A stretch of 64,000 nt of DNA from Hybos culiciformis. Its lineage: Eukaryota; Arthropoda; Insecta; Diptera; Hybotidae. The position numbers and the translations under genes were made by a program. How positions within the stretch are numbered: the stretch's first letter is position 1; every line of letters starts with the position of its first letter. The notes beneath the pieces were generated by a model, which saw only the letters and a program-made list of their open reading frames with translations, did no database searches and had not been told where the DNA came from. Positions 34,642 through 56,536 of this stretch are shown here, in pieces. The stretch covers positions 4,688,176-4,752,175 of the forward strand of contig OZ023273.1 in assembly GCA_964007475.1 (NCBI GenBank). The letters run 5' to 3'.

Positions 34642-37067
34642 AACAATATTATATATTATATTTTTTCATTAAAATTTTGATAACTAAAAATAAGAACATA
34701 AATCGAAATGGATATTTTTTGATGATGTTTTATTTTGGTTTATAATATATGAAAAATAAAAAATCTTAGCGAATTAATTTTTTTTACAATAAAAATATTA
34801 TAGCTTACTATAAATATTAACTCAGTGAATAAAAACGACCAATTTATCAGACCATTAGTATAATAATGCTGCAAAAATCACATCATCATCGATTACATTA
34901 TATAAGTTGGAAGAAAATTTGTATGAAATAAAATCTTCATAAAAATAAAGTAAAAAGTATTTATGTAATGTATAAGAGTTCCAAACAGAAAACATTTGGA
35001 AAATTTTGGATTAAAAAAAATCAGAGATTAGTTCACAAATTGAAAAGAATTGCACTTAATGGTACATTTAAAATCAAAGTTTTTATTCTCCAACCAAAAT
35101 TGGAAATTGGAAAATATAATGTGAGTTATATATTTAAACATAGAAATACAGGAATTATTAAAAGGAATTATTGAATTTGATCTGTCCTGTGTATCGGTAA
35201 TTGGAATACATATATAAATTTATACATAGAGTTTATGGTTTCAAAAACTTGAATTTAATTGTTTTTTGTCTACTAGTTTTTTAATTTTATATTGCAGTGT
35301 AATATATTAGTTTATAACATTATTTTTTTATTGAAATTTCTTATATAAATACATATATTTTATTTTTAGTTTGTCGGAAAAAACTAACTTCTTTTTTTAT
35401 TGTTTTTACGTTTTTCAAAAAAGTTCTATTAAATTCTGAAATAATATTTTCACATTAAGCTACTTTCTTGTAAGTTTTCTTAAAAATGTCAAATAGTAGT
35501 TTTTATAAAATTTTTCTACTATTATAAGTCAAAATTAAAACTTCTTTGTAATCTGGAATTAAACAAAAAATTTTTAGAGATAGTAGTAAAATAAACCTAT
35601 ACTGCCTTACTTTACAAGAAGACATAAAGCTTAAAAGTCATTTTTAGTTATAATTCCATATTTGGAACAGTGTAAATGTTTTTGACCGTATCCGTTTTTG
35701 TAAAATTTATTTTCTGGCTCTAAAGGTCTGGAAAATACAATTAAATTGAGTACCTCTGCATATAAATGTTGTAAAATAAAAAAAGAAAAACTTTAATATC
35801 TCAAAACTATCAAAATTACGCTCTTCTGACTTAGTAAGACAGTATAATATCATATAGTTTGCAAACTATAACTAACTAATGCACTCGTATGTAACAACAC
35901 ATACATATTACGTATATATTTAAAAAAAATATTTTTAATAATATATATACACATTATTTATAAAATTATATTGTATTTATTTTATTAATATTACAAGCAA
36001 TTACTTAAAACTTATTAAGCGTTCGTTATTCATAGAAAATAAAATAATTATTCTACATAATATTTTATTCCAATCTATCTAAATTAAAAATATTTAATTT
36101 TTTGTCCCATAAATTTTTTTTGCATTAAATTCAATAAAAAGACAAATTAATGTAAAAAAATGTACTTTGACATTGAATATTAACTTCAATTTAAGAATTT
36201 ATACGCTTTCTAGCTCATATTAATTATAATTTTTATATATTTACAATATTATTTTTATAGACATTTTATAGACGTAGACATTTCATCCACACAAATTAAT
36301 TTTTTTCCTATGATTAATTTGTACAAAAATAAAAATTATTAAACAAAAAATTAAGATAAACTAAACACATTGAAAATAATTTAAATGATAAAATAATATA
36401 AAAAGTTATGTGTGAGAAAATAAATTACCATTGACGAGAGGACTTGAAAATTTCTAAATTATTTTATTTAATTCCAAAACTTAAATTAAAGCGTTGTTAT
36501 AACGCATAAAAAAGTTTCTATTTTTTATTATGTTATCTATTCATAATTATAGTTAGCGCCATAAGATATAAAATTAAAAAATTTTATATCTAAATTATAA
36601 GTTTTGTAAAATGCTAACGAAAATTTTGTCAATATCCTTAATTCAAAATATATATTTTTTTATGTCTAACATTATTTCGAATTATTTTGAATATTATTGC
36701 TTTGCTTTCGTAGGAGATTGGAAACCAAAAGAATGTTTATTGAATAATCCTTTAAAATGATTATCCATAAATACATAAAATACAAAATATACTAATACAT
36801 ACCCCAAAATTATATTTCCTTAAAAATGAATAAATAAATTCATAAAGTTTTATTTTCTTTCTATTATCGACTTCGATTTTTTGTATAAAACTAAAAAATA
36901 CCGATAAATATTCTGGAGTTAAAAGCGCGAATTATTTTATTATTTTACATAATTAATTACTGACAGAAATTTATTATTTAATATTTCAAAATACATTTTT
37001 TTTTTATTATTTTTTATTGGACTATTTATCTAAATTTTTAAATTGAATAACATTTTTCATTAATTAG

Positions 37068-37425
37068 CACCAATAGGGTTAGGGATACAACCTACAAACG
37101 ACTGTGAAGTGATGCGAATGAACACAATAAGGCTCAATTACAGTTACTGGCTGCAATCGACTTTATCGCTTGGCGATTAATTACAAATTTATCTATTTTG
37201 TGTCCCAGCGACTGGTACATCGAATTTGAAATTGTCAAATCATAAAAAATTAAAATTTATCTAAAAATCAAAATTGATACTATATTAAAAAATGATTTAA
37301 TGAACGTTCAAAAAATTAATAGTTTCGAGGAATATTGAAGCTCTGTCGTTGTAATTGTTTTGTTATAATCCAGAGACGTAGATGTACAGTTGGTAGCTGC
37401 AGTTATATTCTGTGTCCCAATTGTG
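37068..37425. mobile_element. Probable degenerate TIR element, ~360 bp
   Basis: The left end CACCAATAGGGTTAGGGATA aligns imperfectly with the reverse complement of the right end (CACAATTGGGACACAGAATA). The match extends about 40 bp into AACTGT-like sequence. The word TTGTGTCCCA recurs inside. The interior is less AT-rich than its surroundings. It could be an old MITE, or a non-coding exon with coincidental symmetry. Confidence 0.4.
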
Positions 37426-38280
37426 TTTACATTTTGACTAAAATGTCATTTTAAATACATTCTCGAATCGAATAAAATTTTCGTTAAAATAAGATAATTT
37501 AACGTTGAGCATATTGCGTTTATGTGAATTTAGTTTCGAATATAATATTAACAGTAATCACTGAGTTTATTATTAAAAAAAATATTTTTCTTAACGTTAT
37601 TTTGAATGGAAATAAGATATCAAATCGTATAATACACATTACACATAAATTTTGTGTTTTGTGGAAATATATTTGGATCGATAATAATCATGAACAGCAG
37701 CAATCATGTGTGAAACAAATTTAATGGAAATCACGTAGATAGTAATGAAGGAAATAATTTGTCATATCTCAATTTTCGATAGTAATTCAATAATATATTA
37801 TCTTTTAATAAAGTTTTAGTTTCATATTATCACGTTTACTTATAAAAATAAAAATATAACGTGGAAGAAAAAGGTTTTACCATTATTTAACTTTCAAAGA
37901 TATTTAGAACAATAGTATTTTTTTAAAAGTTCATGATATTAAACAATAATAATTGGGTAATGGACATGGATAAAAGTTTTGATTTTGAATATAAGATGTT
38001 TAAGGGTTATTTTGGAGATCTGAATAATTATCTGAGTGAAATTTGTGATTAAAACGAGTATTTAGTGTACCATGACGTATTCATCATGACGTACACTTAT
38101 ACCAGAATCTCTAATGCATTGTAAAAATATTTAAGAATGGAATTTTAGAGTGGAGCACACACTTTTTTTCACTGTATTTCAGATATTATGATACGTACTT
38201 ACTTACATAGTAATTCTTATAAATTCAGATCAAATATTCAAAAGTGTAAAAAAAATGTGTTTATTTGGATTTATGTATTA

Positions 38281-38685
38281 TGCCTTGTTCAGACAACGAC
38301 TTAATCATGATTTCGTAATCATGATTTACGTAGATAATCATACTTTGAAAACGTGTGTGAACGCGATTATGAACGAAAACAAAAAAAGTAAACAACATGA
38401 AAGCAAACAAAATAAAAACATAAATATTATTTGCTACTCAAATTTTTTTTTGTTTTGTAAATAAAGAAAATATGTCAAAAATAAAAGTCAAAAATAACTA
38501 GGAATGAGTGGAAATGGGTAACATGGATGGTAAAAAACTATAAACTCATCCCTGAAATTTTTCATGATTTTCGATAATCATGATTTCCGATGGCACTTTT
38601 TTTGTATGAGCAAATCATGGAAAAAAGAATGATAATCACAAAAAGTAAGATTATCATGATCAGAGTTCATTGTCTGAACAAGGCA
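38281..38685. mobile_element. MITE, 405 bp, PIF/Harbinger-like (TTA target-site duplication)
   Basis: The TIRs are TGCCTTGTTCAGACAACGA and the inverted TGCCTTGTTCAGACAATGA, 18 of 19 identical. They are flanked by TTA on both sides (38278-38280 and 38686-38688), the 3-bp TWA-type duplication expected of PIF/Harbinger elements. The inside carries repeated AATCATGATT palindromic words and no transposase, so it is non-autonomous. Confidence 0.85.
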
Positions 38686-40809
38686 TTATGTATCTCCAAT
38701 AATTTAATTTGTTGAAATATTTATGAACTTTCTGTCTACTGGTAATAATATTCTAAATAAAAGAACATCGCAAATTAGTTTAAGAAAATTATCATCATGA
38801 AATTTAATATTATTCTTGCATGATGACAAACTTATTATTATAATGTAACTAGTAAATTTATACAGGCTGCTTTTTTACGAATAAAATTTTAAATAATGCG
38901 TTCAATTTTTAATATTAGATCATGTCAGAGGACACCGCAAAACTTCTGTCTACATCTACAATATACATATTAGTGTACGGATTAACATATAGTTTCGTGT
39001 TTTAACTCCTTATTATCTAGTAAATATTTTATATAGACATAGTATACATGTTAATGTAGTATAGTAGGCATAATAATATGGTGTTTTTGAATGTTTTTGA
39101 TATCCGGGGTCTAAAAAACCAAAAACAAAGAAAAATTGGATATGTGTTTTTTAATTGAATGTTAAACAAAAATTCAAATATGATAATTTAATTATAGTGT
39201 ATACTTAATTAGATATTGCAGTTTCCACCCATGTGAAAAAAGTTTTTGATATTAAATGTTTTACTATATCAATTCGCTTGTAATTATTCTTAAATATCAA
39301 AGCTCTTATGTTTTTGTCTGTAAAAGAATAAGTATAGTAATCATTTTTAACCCATTATTGGTATCCATGTCACGAATTTCCTTAGCAAGGTTATAAAAAG
39401 ATAAAATTTCTTATGGATTTAGTTTATTTCTTGTTATAAGATGGAATTTCAAAATATATATAAAAATTGTACGTCATACATGTACATGTACGTTCAAAAA
39501 TATATATAAAAAAAATAGAAATGAATGTTTTATTTAATTTGATATTATGTATGAATAAAAAAAACTGACATTCTTTTTAAAGTGAAAATATTTCTTAAAT
39601 ACTTAAGTTTGGTTTTCTTAATAAAATCAGTAATAGGTTTTCCTTAAAACATTTGTGTGTACTATGTGATATTTTAAACATTACTTTTTTTTAAGGACTC
39701 AATATATTTTTTGTTTAATGTAAAAATTTGTTTTCTTGTTATTTTCACAGTACTTATATAAGGAAAATTTTACATGTACTGCTTTATGTATGTGTACATA
39801 TACCACTTAAAAAAGAAAAATTTGTAATTTATTTTCTGAGTCAATTTTTTTTTTTGATTTTGATGTACTATTTTTTCGCTTTTAAAAAAATATAAATTTC
39901 AAAGCACGTTTTTATTTGGTATTTTGAATACATACATATTACTTTTTTAAAATATAAGTTTTTTTACTTTTAAAAAACTCTTAAATAAAACATATTGAGC
40001 ACTTAGTTTTAGGTTTTAAAAATTATACGCTGCCCGGCTTGATAAATGGTTTAGTTAAGACGTTTAGAGAAATAGGTCATTCGTTGATAAGATGTAAACC
40101 TGATTTTTTGTTTAAGATAAGAAAACAAATTATTACTTTTTCTCCTTGATGTAAAATTGTTTCCGTTGTGATGATGCCTCCCAATAAAGTTTAGTTATCC
40201 TTACACTATTATTCAGAATGAGTTCATAAATTTTAAATTTTCTAACTGTCCTTATTTTATATATTATTGCTTTTTTTGATATCACCCTGGTTAGAACTTT
40301 TATTCAAAATGGCCCTTTGGAAATAATTATAAATCATCCCCTGAAATTTGAGTGAGGAATTCGAAAAATAATTCATTGCTTTTCAAATTCCCTTGCTATT
40401 TCGTTTTTTGCTTAGAAAGTAAGCAAAGTATATTTTATTTTTATACGCGTTATATTTTATTTTTATAACACGTTAAATTTATGAATTGGAAAAAAGGCGA
40501 ATCCAAAAAAAATTAAAGTTTTAAGAAAAATATATATTTATGTCAATTTCTCAAATGTTAAATATTTAGAACATACATTTTTTTTCAGAGTACGTACTCA
40601 AAAATTTTATATTCCAAATTTGTTCCGTAATTTTTCAAAGTACGAAAATACTGTGAAATTATAACCAGCAGCCTCATAACTCATAGATTTTTGTCATAAC
40701 ACTATATTTTAATAACATATCTTACAAGTTACTGAATTTGAGTATGAAAATAAAATAATTATCGTATTAAAATTATTGTTCTAAATTAAAAACCCAATGA
40801 TATAAAAAA

Positions 40810-40815
40810 TTTATT
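40810..40815 (-). terminator. Candidate poly(A) signal for CaMKK
   Basis: It is the nearest minus-strand AATAAA I found downstream of the CaMKK stop, about 210 nt away. It is only a candidate because such hexamers are common here. Confidence 0.35.
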
Positions 40816-41027
40816 TTCAAACATTAACAACAACAATTCAACTTATAAAAATTATGAAAATTAATATAATTATACATAAATAATAAAAAACTATAAAAAC
40901 TAAGCCACTAAAATAATTTCTTGCTACATGGTATAATAATTAATTACAAATTTAAAATTAAAAGTACGAAATTAAAAAAATCGAGATTTTAAATATTATT
41001 CGTCGAAATATCTCTTTTTTTTACAAC

Positions 41028-49122
<8,095 letters not shown>

Positions 49123-52100
49123 CTGAAACAAAAATTATAAATTTATATATATATGTATATCATTAAGCGATTGTCGACTTGCGACATCCTGTAAATAGAG
49201 TTTTGCGGAAAAGGCACAATTGATCCATTGTGTAAATGATTAAATAGCCTTCAATTAATCATCCGGAAATTTATTTAAAACAATTGAAAACTGAAAACTT
49301 TGTGGGTATAAAATCATTTTTTATATTGTGTTTGATTTTTGATAATAATCATTATAATTTTGAAAACATTGTGTAAGTGTAGTTTTAAGTATTGTAGCAA
49401 AATATTAAACAATCAATAAATAGATTTAGAAGTACCTATAGTGATTTGTTAAAATTACTTATATCAATCGTTTTTTCTTTCTAACTACAATATAATGATG
49501 AGGTATAGGTTACGTTTCAACCTATTTTTCGGTTTCAGTTAAACAACTTTTTATTTTTTTATTACATGAATTTTTTTATTTTGGCTTTGAGAAATAAAAT
49601 AATGAAAGCAGTAATTATAAAATTAAGAATTAATTGGCTAAAGCAGTCAATTGTTTTTCGACTAATTGTTTTAATTAATAACCCAATGGATGATAGTAAA
49701 CAAAGTAATTTTATTCAATCGTTATCCGTAACTAAAGGAAAGAAATATTTACATGTAGGTATATATTTTTTTATCCTTTAAGGATGAATTTTGTACAAAA
49801 AGAAATGCAATTAATAAAGCATTTATGTTGAATTGAATTCTTATTCTTAATTCTATATCTATAAATCGTAAAAAGTGCTTTTCAGTGCCTTTTTGTAAAG
49901 AGTTCACATAAAAAAATATTTGTGCTAAGAATTGCCTTTTTTTTTAATTTTATAAATTCTAAATAGGTATTTTTACTCACTTTTTTAAATTTGTTATTTT
50001 CTCACTAATAATTCTAACTAATTATTTTTTGATTTAAATTTCTTATTATCTAAAAATTGCTTCTATTTTTATTTTTTTTGCAGTTTGCGTTTGTCTTTGT
50101 TTTTATGTAAAATTTAGCGGTGCTTTATTTGTTGTACTATGATGTTAATTTCAATTATGTTATGCGTTATATTACAAAAGTAAAGAGATTAATATTCACA
50201 TAATCTTAGCATTATATAATTTCTGCATGTAGTGTGCATTAAAATTTTTGTGTTCTTAGTTTCAATTTTTGAGCTAGACATATAGAATTCATTAGAGTTG
50301 ATATTTTTATTTATTTTTGATTTAATTCTGAATGCTGATCAGTTTTGTTGATCCTGTAATGCTGATGAGTTGATATTGATGGTACAACTTAAATTTTTGT
50401 GCGTTTTTTTTTTCAACATAAGCTACTTATAATCAAATCATAATGTAGTTGGAATAATCTATTATATTTTAAAGTTTAAAGATTTTTTTTTTTCAATTTT
50501 CATAAAATCCTCTTTGCGTAAGATTTGCTTTTATTAAAGTTATTTTAAATTATAATAAATTTTTCATCAACTAAACACTATAAATTCAATTATGTTCAAT
50601 TATTTAAAAATGATTTTGACAGCAATTTCATTACAGAATAATATATACATAGTTATAATATTGTTATTTTTCTTTAATTTACTAATTTTTGTTGCTTTTT
50701 AGCCTACACAGAAGTGTTCCTTTTGAAGTTTATACTGGAAATATTTTTCTGATGCATTGTCCCAAATTTTTTTATTCCTGCAAATAGAAAATTGAAAACA
50801 AAAATCAATGTTAATTCTTGAATAAAAACACAAATTATATTATATTGTATATAAGAATATATGCGTATATAATAATAAATTTCACAATATGTATTACACA
50901 GTATTGAACAGTATATACCTTACCATGAAATTAAAATTTAAAAATGTAATTGATTTATGTATGTACCTGATATATGAACCTGAATATTTTTTTTCAAGAA
51001 AAGTAAATAAATTGAAATGCATTAAATATTAAATTGAATTCTTCAGTAATTAAGTTATGAAACTAAAAATTCATATAAATTAAAAATCAATATAATATAT
51101 TTATGTATAGTTACAAAATTTATTACTCTCCGCCGTGAACCGCAAATATATAATGTATGTAGTTATAAAAAAAACTGGATATGGAAAAATAATTTCATTT
51201 TGTTTTTTCCTTTTTTTTTTCAATTCCTACGAGATCTATTAATCAAAAATTTTTTAACATTTTACCTTTACCTTTTTATATTCAAAAACTTTGGAAAAAA
51301 AAAATGTGAAAAAAATTACATGGAAATGTGAAATTTTTCCCTCGACCGTAATTACAACACTAAAATGTTTTAAGGGTTTATTTCCCAGCTGAAAGGTAAA
51401 CATATAAAATGTTTTTCAATATACTACCTATATTTTTTTCATGTTTGTATTTTGTACATTATATGAAAAAGTCAGAGTTTTTATGCACTGTAATGGATAT
51501 TCCGTGGAAATAAATAATTTCATTGCATCCAATCAGTGTGTACTAAAATTAATTATGATTTCATTCAAGTTTGAAAATAAATTTTTTATAATGAAGCTTA
51601 AACTTTGAAATATCTATAAAACGAGATAAAAAAGCGTGAATTTAATTGTCCTTATAAAGTTCGTTTTGTACAAACTTTATGATTGCTTTTGAACAAATAA
51701 TCTTTATTTTTGAATTAAATAATAATGTCACTAAAATCGGAATAAGACCTGTAAAAGAAATGTAAAACATTTTCAACAAATGGGTTAAGCTTACTAATTT
51801 TAGTAAATTATTTAAGTAAAAAAAATCTAAATTTATTTTAATATTTTATTTTGTTTCATTATTTGTCAAGTTCCTTGTCAATATTTTCTTAAAGGATACT
51901 CTCTTAAAAAAGATATAAATTTTGCTTTATTAGTAAAATATTATGTATTTAGTATTGGACAATATTAAAACAAAAAAATACTGATGACGCTATTTTACAA
52001 TCCCGACGACTAGACGATCTGATCTGAAGAGCAAAACATCATTGCTGCAATAACAAAAAAATGGGTTCAAATCATTAAAAAAAGAAAAAAATAACTTTCT

Positions 52101-52850
52101 GCTCAAGGAATAAAAATTTGAACCTAAATGTCTTCTTTTGGCTTCTTTTAAGATCATTTCTTTTTTTTAAATCTATTTAATTATATTTTTCTGTTTATTT
52201 ATTTATTTATTCAAACTCTTTATTCATTGGGTTCAAAAGCTAATAAATGTTCTTATAGATTTCACACAGAAAATTTCATAAACTGCAATCATCAATTATA
52301 TATGTGTAACTATAGAAATCTAAGAAATTTTATTTTTAATAAATTACTTTTTATTTATATATACATTTCATAATTACTTATAAACAGAAAATTTATAGTG
52401 TCGACAATGTTGTTGTTTTGCACGCACATAAAAATTCCTTTTTGTTACTTTTGATTGACAAATTTTATTCCATGAAATAAAAACACTCTCATGTGAAATT
52501 GTTTATGTTTTGCTGCACAAAAATTCAGTTCAACATTTTCATTCAAAATATGTATTTTAAATTAAATAAAGAAATTGAAATTAATACGAAAAAAAATTCA
52601 ATTAAATTCACAACAGGTGATAAATTTAAAAGATTGAAGCTATAAATATATTATGTCATGATGTCCATGCATGATGCATTTTTGTTGTAGGAGGGCGGCG
52701 CGGCGGTTTATGTATATATATAAAAAATAAGATCTTATTTGAAATTAAAACTCTTATAGTTATGTTATATAGGTATATTTTTATAATATTTGTTGTGACC
52801 GTACTAGTAGCTTAGATGTCTTGCTGAATATTGATTAGTGATTATGTATT

Positions 52851-52888
52851 CATAATCATTGCATTTATTTATAATCATTGCATTTATT
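52851..52888. repeat. 18-bp tandem duplication
   Basis: ATAATCATTGCATTTATT occurs twice in direct succession. Confidence 0.85.
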
Positions 52889-55486
52889 GAGACATTTTAG
52901 AAAAGAAAAAAAATAACAAGAATAACTATTATACTCATGTACAAGTGTTATATTTTGAATGTTGGTTTTCTAACTATAGTTTTTTCTTCTGGACTTACTT
53001 AATATTTCACAGCTGCCATAATATTATACAGAAGCTGTATGGTGTTTTAATTCAGATCCATAAGGATAATTAAATATTCTCTTATTTTATAATTTAATAT
53101 TTTACATTTTAGTTCTTAGCGTGATAAATAAATTTTTTAAAAACAGTTTTGTACCTAACTTAATAGGATATTAAAAATTTGGTGTAACTTCATGTGGATT
53201 TGTTTTGATTAAATCTCTATACATATTTATGAAATTTTAAAATATATACATAGTTATTAAAAATATTTTGCGTGTTTTAGAATTCGCAAAAATGTAACCA
53301 TGCATAGGTAATTAGGATGGCAAAACATTAGATAATTGGATAATAAACTAAAGCTATATTTATCATCGCAACTGAATCAAAATTAAGGTAGTTATATACA
53401 TATATACTCTCGATATCGCAATTATTTTTAAACTTGAATCTCAATTTTGATGAAAAATATTTACATTCTATTATAAATAAACACAAAGATACGACGTTTT
53501 AGAATTTTAGATTGATCATTTATTTTTTGTAGATCAATTTTCATTCTTACTTACCTGCTAACAAAATCAACAGCAAACAAAAGAAACACTTTTGATTATT
53601 TATACCTATATATTTAGTTGATGTGAAAATTTTACATTTAATTTTTAAACTTTAATAATTATAGCTATAATAGACATTTATGTACTATTATAAACATAAT
53701 TGCACTGGTGAAATACATATAATTACATAAGTCGACATAATATTCATATAAACTTCTTTTTTGTCGTGGTTAAATTTATTAATCCGGATACATTATAAAA
53801 TTATATGATGTAAATGGATGAAGGTTAAAATATTTTTTTGGTTTTGACATTATAAGAAGAGCTTTGAGTATTATATACAACTTATAAATATAAAACCTAA
53901 ATATATTATATTTATTTGCCCAAAAGAAAATTGTGTGTATTTGGCTTCAAATCAAATTTGTTCCAGGATTGGTATAAAAACAATTTCTTTATTAAAGTTT
54001 TAAACCCACTTAGGTCAATTGATTTAAAACATTTATTCATTTCATACCAAGAAAGTGGCATCTGCCGGTTTTCTTAAAAAAATTAAAATAAAAGGTAGAT
54101 ATTTGAAATAAAAATTAAATTTTTAATATATAAGATATCTTAAAATTGATCGTAAATGGATAAAAATAAACAAGGTAAAAGTACGAGCTATTTTCCGTTG
54201 CCATGGTAAACAGATAATGGTGCTAAAGTCATCTATGTACATGTTTGATTTGTTGACCTACATATAGAAAACAAGAAATAGACAAAAATTTTATTTGCAG
54301 GCAGCAGCTATTTGTATTTTCAATGTAATATTTTGAACTATAACAAACTTTGGTTATTATCGTTTGTAATCTTTGTCATGTATCACATACCAATCATATT
54401 GTAACTGGCTTATTATTTTAACTAAAAAAAAAAACTTGCCATTATATTGACCCTTTAGTTTGAATGTTTGAAAATTTCTGTTTTAAATAATTAATTCAAT
54501 AAAATCACGCAATAAATGCAACAATGACTTATTATTATCATCATCAGATTATATTGGAAAAAAAAAAACTACGTACCTATACTTTTTTTTTATAAAGTTT
54601 CAATAAAATAGGAGGTAATACGATAATAATTAATTTTATAATTTATTCATAAAAAAAATTATAAAGTAATCAATAGCGGATTATTAATTGCACGCGAAAA
54701 CAATTTAAAAGTGCTTCGTAGCTATTCTTTGTTAAATAACTTTTAATAAAAGATAAAAAATGCACTAATTGCTATTGGAAATTGTTAGATCAAATAATTA
54801 TACCTAAAAGACATTTGTTTCAACTTTCAAATGTAAATGGTATAGGATTCAAGGTTTTATATTTCTTTGAGAAGTTGTTTTGGATATAAATACACCCAAT
54901 CCTTATGAATGACCAATAACATAAATCAATAAAATTAGTTAATTTTATTTAAGAATTTTTTACACATCTGACATCTCACATTATATATGCATATTCGTAT
55001 GTTGTTAGATGATGTTTAAAAAATTATTTTTAAACTTAAAAAAGAACCTTAAATTAAGTAAGTCTACATTATATAATGGGAAAAAATATAATAATTTTCC
55101 AAATTTAAATAAATATATATGTTTTTATGTTTTCCAGGAAAATAAAATTATTCATTTACAACTATTTACTGGAGAAGACCTATATATACACCTTATGTAT
55201 TATAATATTATATAAAAGTTTATTATTATAACATAAAATAAATTTAATTTTGATTATCTTTGTTGAAAATTTTGAACAAAATAAAATATTACCCAAATTC
55301 TTTTCGTGACTTCGTTTGTTATTTTCTAAGATTTTTTCTTTAAGAGTACTATGTTTATTTAACTATTGTTGCTAAGAGTAATAAATGATAAATAGCTAGC
55401 ACCATTACAAATTTTTAATATACTTTTTGAAGTGAAACTTCTTTAGAGGCATTGTGATTGAGAGTGAAAAAAATGTAAGTGTCAAA

Positions 55487-55582
55487 AACCGAACGATTAT
55501 TGTCAAAAAAAAAGGCAAAATCCGAACGGCTATTGTCAAAATCCAAACGATTATTGTCAAAAAAAAAAGGCAAAAAAAAAAA
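55487..55582. repeat. Short degenerate tandem array (AACGATTATTGTCAAAA units)
   Basis: Units built on CGAACGATTATTGTCAAAA / CGAACGGCTATTGTCAAAA recur three times, separated by poly-A with AAAGGC. Overlapping ORFs on both strands here are artefacts of the repeat, not genes. Confidence 0.75.
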
Positions 55583-56161
55583 AACAATAAAAAATTTTGT
55601 GAAATAAAGACGAAAGAACAAAAAAACAATATGAATTTCCGGGAACCAACAAGTTTTTTTTTTGGCACAAACCTTTTTTATTTTCAAATATTTTTCCAAT
55701 TATATTTTTATTTTTTAACCACAATTTTCTATTTTTCGTTCACAATTTTGTGCACTTAGCACTAATTTTTTTTTTTCATATCCGAGAAAAGAAAAATTAT
55801 ACAATTTTTTATTTAATGCAAAAAAAAAATAATTTTTTTCCAAATCGATGTGAAAAAAAATTAAAAATTTTCATTTAAATTTATTATGTTTCATTATTTT
55901 CATAAAATTAATTTAAAAAAAAACCACTTCAAAAACTTTTCATGGCATTTCTGCTGTCATGAAAATAAAAAGAAAAGAATAAAATAAACAATGATAATTT
56001 ATATTGTGTTCTCTTTCTAATTGTATTTAATTAACAGATGTCCCTCTAGTGGATGGTTTTTATAACTAGATTATTCGATTCAATTTTTGATGAAACTGAA
56101 CCCTAACCAAGTGGTTAGATGAAATGAGAAAAAAATTTTTCTTAATGTAATTTGTAGTTTG

Positions 56162-56198
56162 TTAGTGTAATTTATTTTTGACATTAAATTACACTAAT
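56162..56198. repeat. Palindromic dispersed repeat
   Basis: TTAGTGTAATTTA is followed after a short spacer (TTTTTGACAT) by its inverse TAAATTACACTAA. Related but decayed copies occur near 9102-9145 and 17470-17515. Confidence 0.7.
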
Positions 56199-56536
56199 AA
56201 AATGCAGGAGGAATATGTTTATTACAATTCCATTTCAGAAGAAGTACTAATAAACATGAAATTTTTCAGGTATATTTGAAAAAGTTATTTTAGGTTAAAC
56301 TTTTCGGGCAACAAAAAGAAAACATGATTTAAGCCACGCTGCTGTTTTTTCATACATTATTGTCGCTAATAACCGGAATTGTGTTTACAGCTTAAAATAT
56401 AGTAGAAATCATCTGCATTCAGTGTTGCCATAAATCTAGCAATTTTGAAATAATTTTATGCCACTAAACTTTTTGAGCTTAAAAAGTATTTTAGAATTTT
56501 TAAATGCTTTTATCTCTAATATGGTCTTCGCATTAT

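Larger units (their letters stand above)
32592..41027. other. 8.4-kb intergenic interval without a recognised gene
   Basis: It lies between the BUD23 3' end and the CaMKK 3' end, two genes that converge. It is AT-rich throughout. The short ORFs are lysine/phenylalanine/isoleucine-rich and look random. The recognisable content is three separate inverted-repeat elements (near 34.4, 37.1 and 38.3 kb) and AT microsatellites. Confidence 0.65.

Noticed and set aside
55405..55759. Overlapping 87-101-aa ORFs on both strands
   Set aside because: They come from the Lys/Phe-biased reading of a short tandem repeat and poly-A/T, and are low-complexity in every frame.
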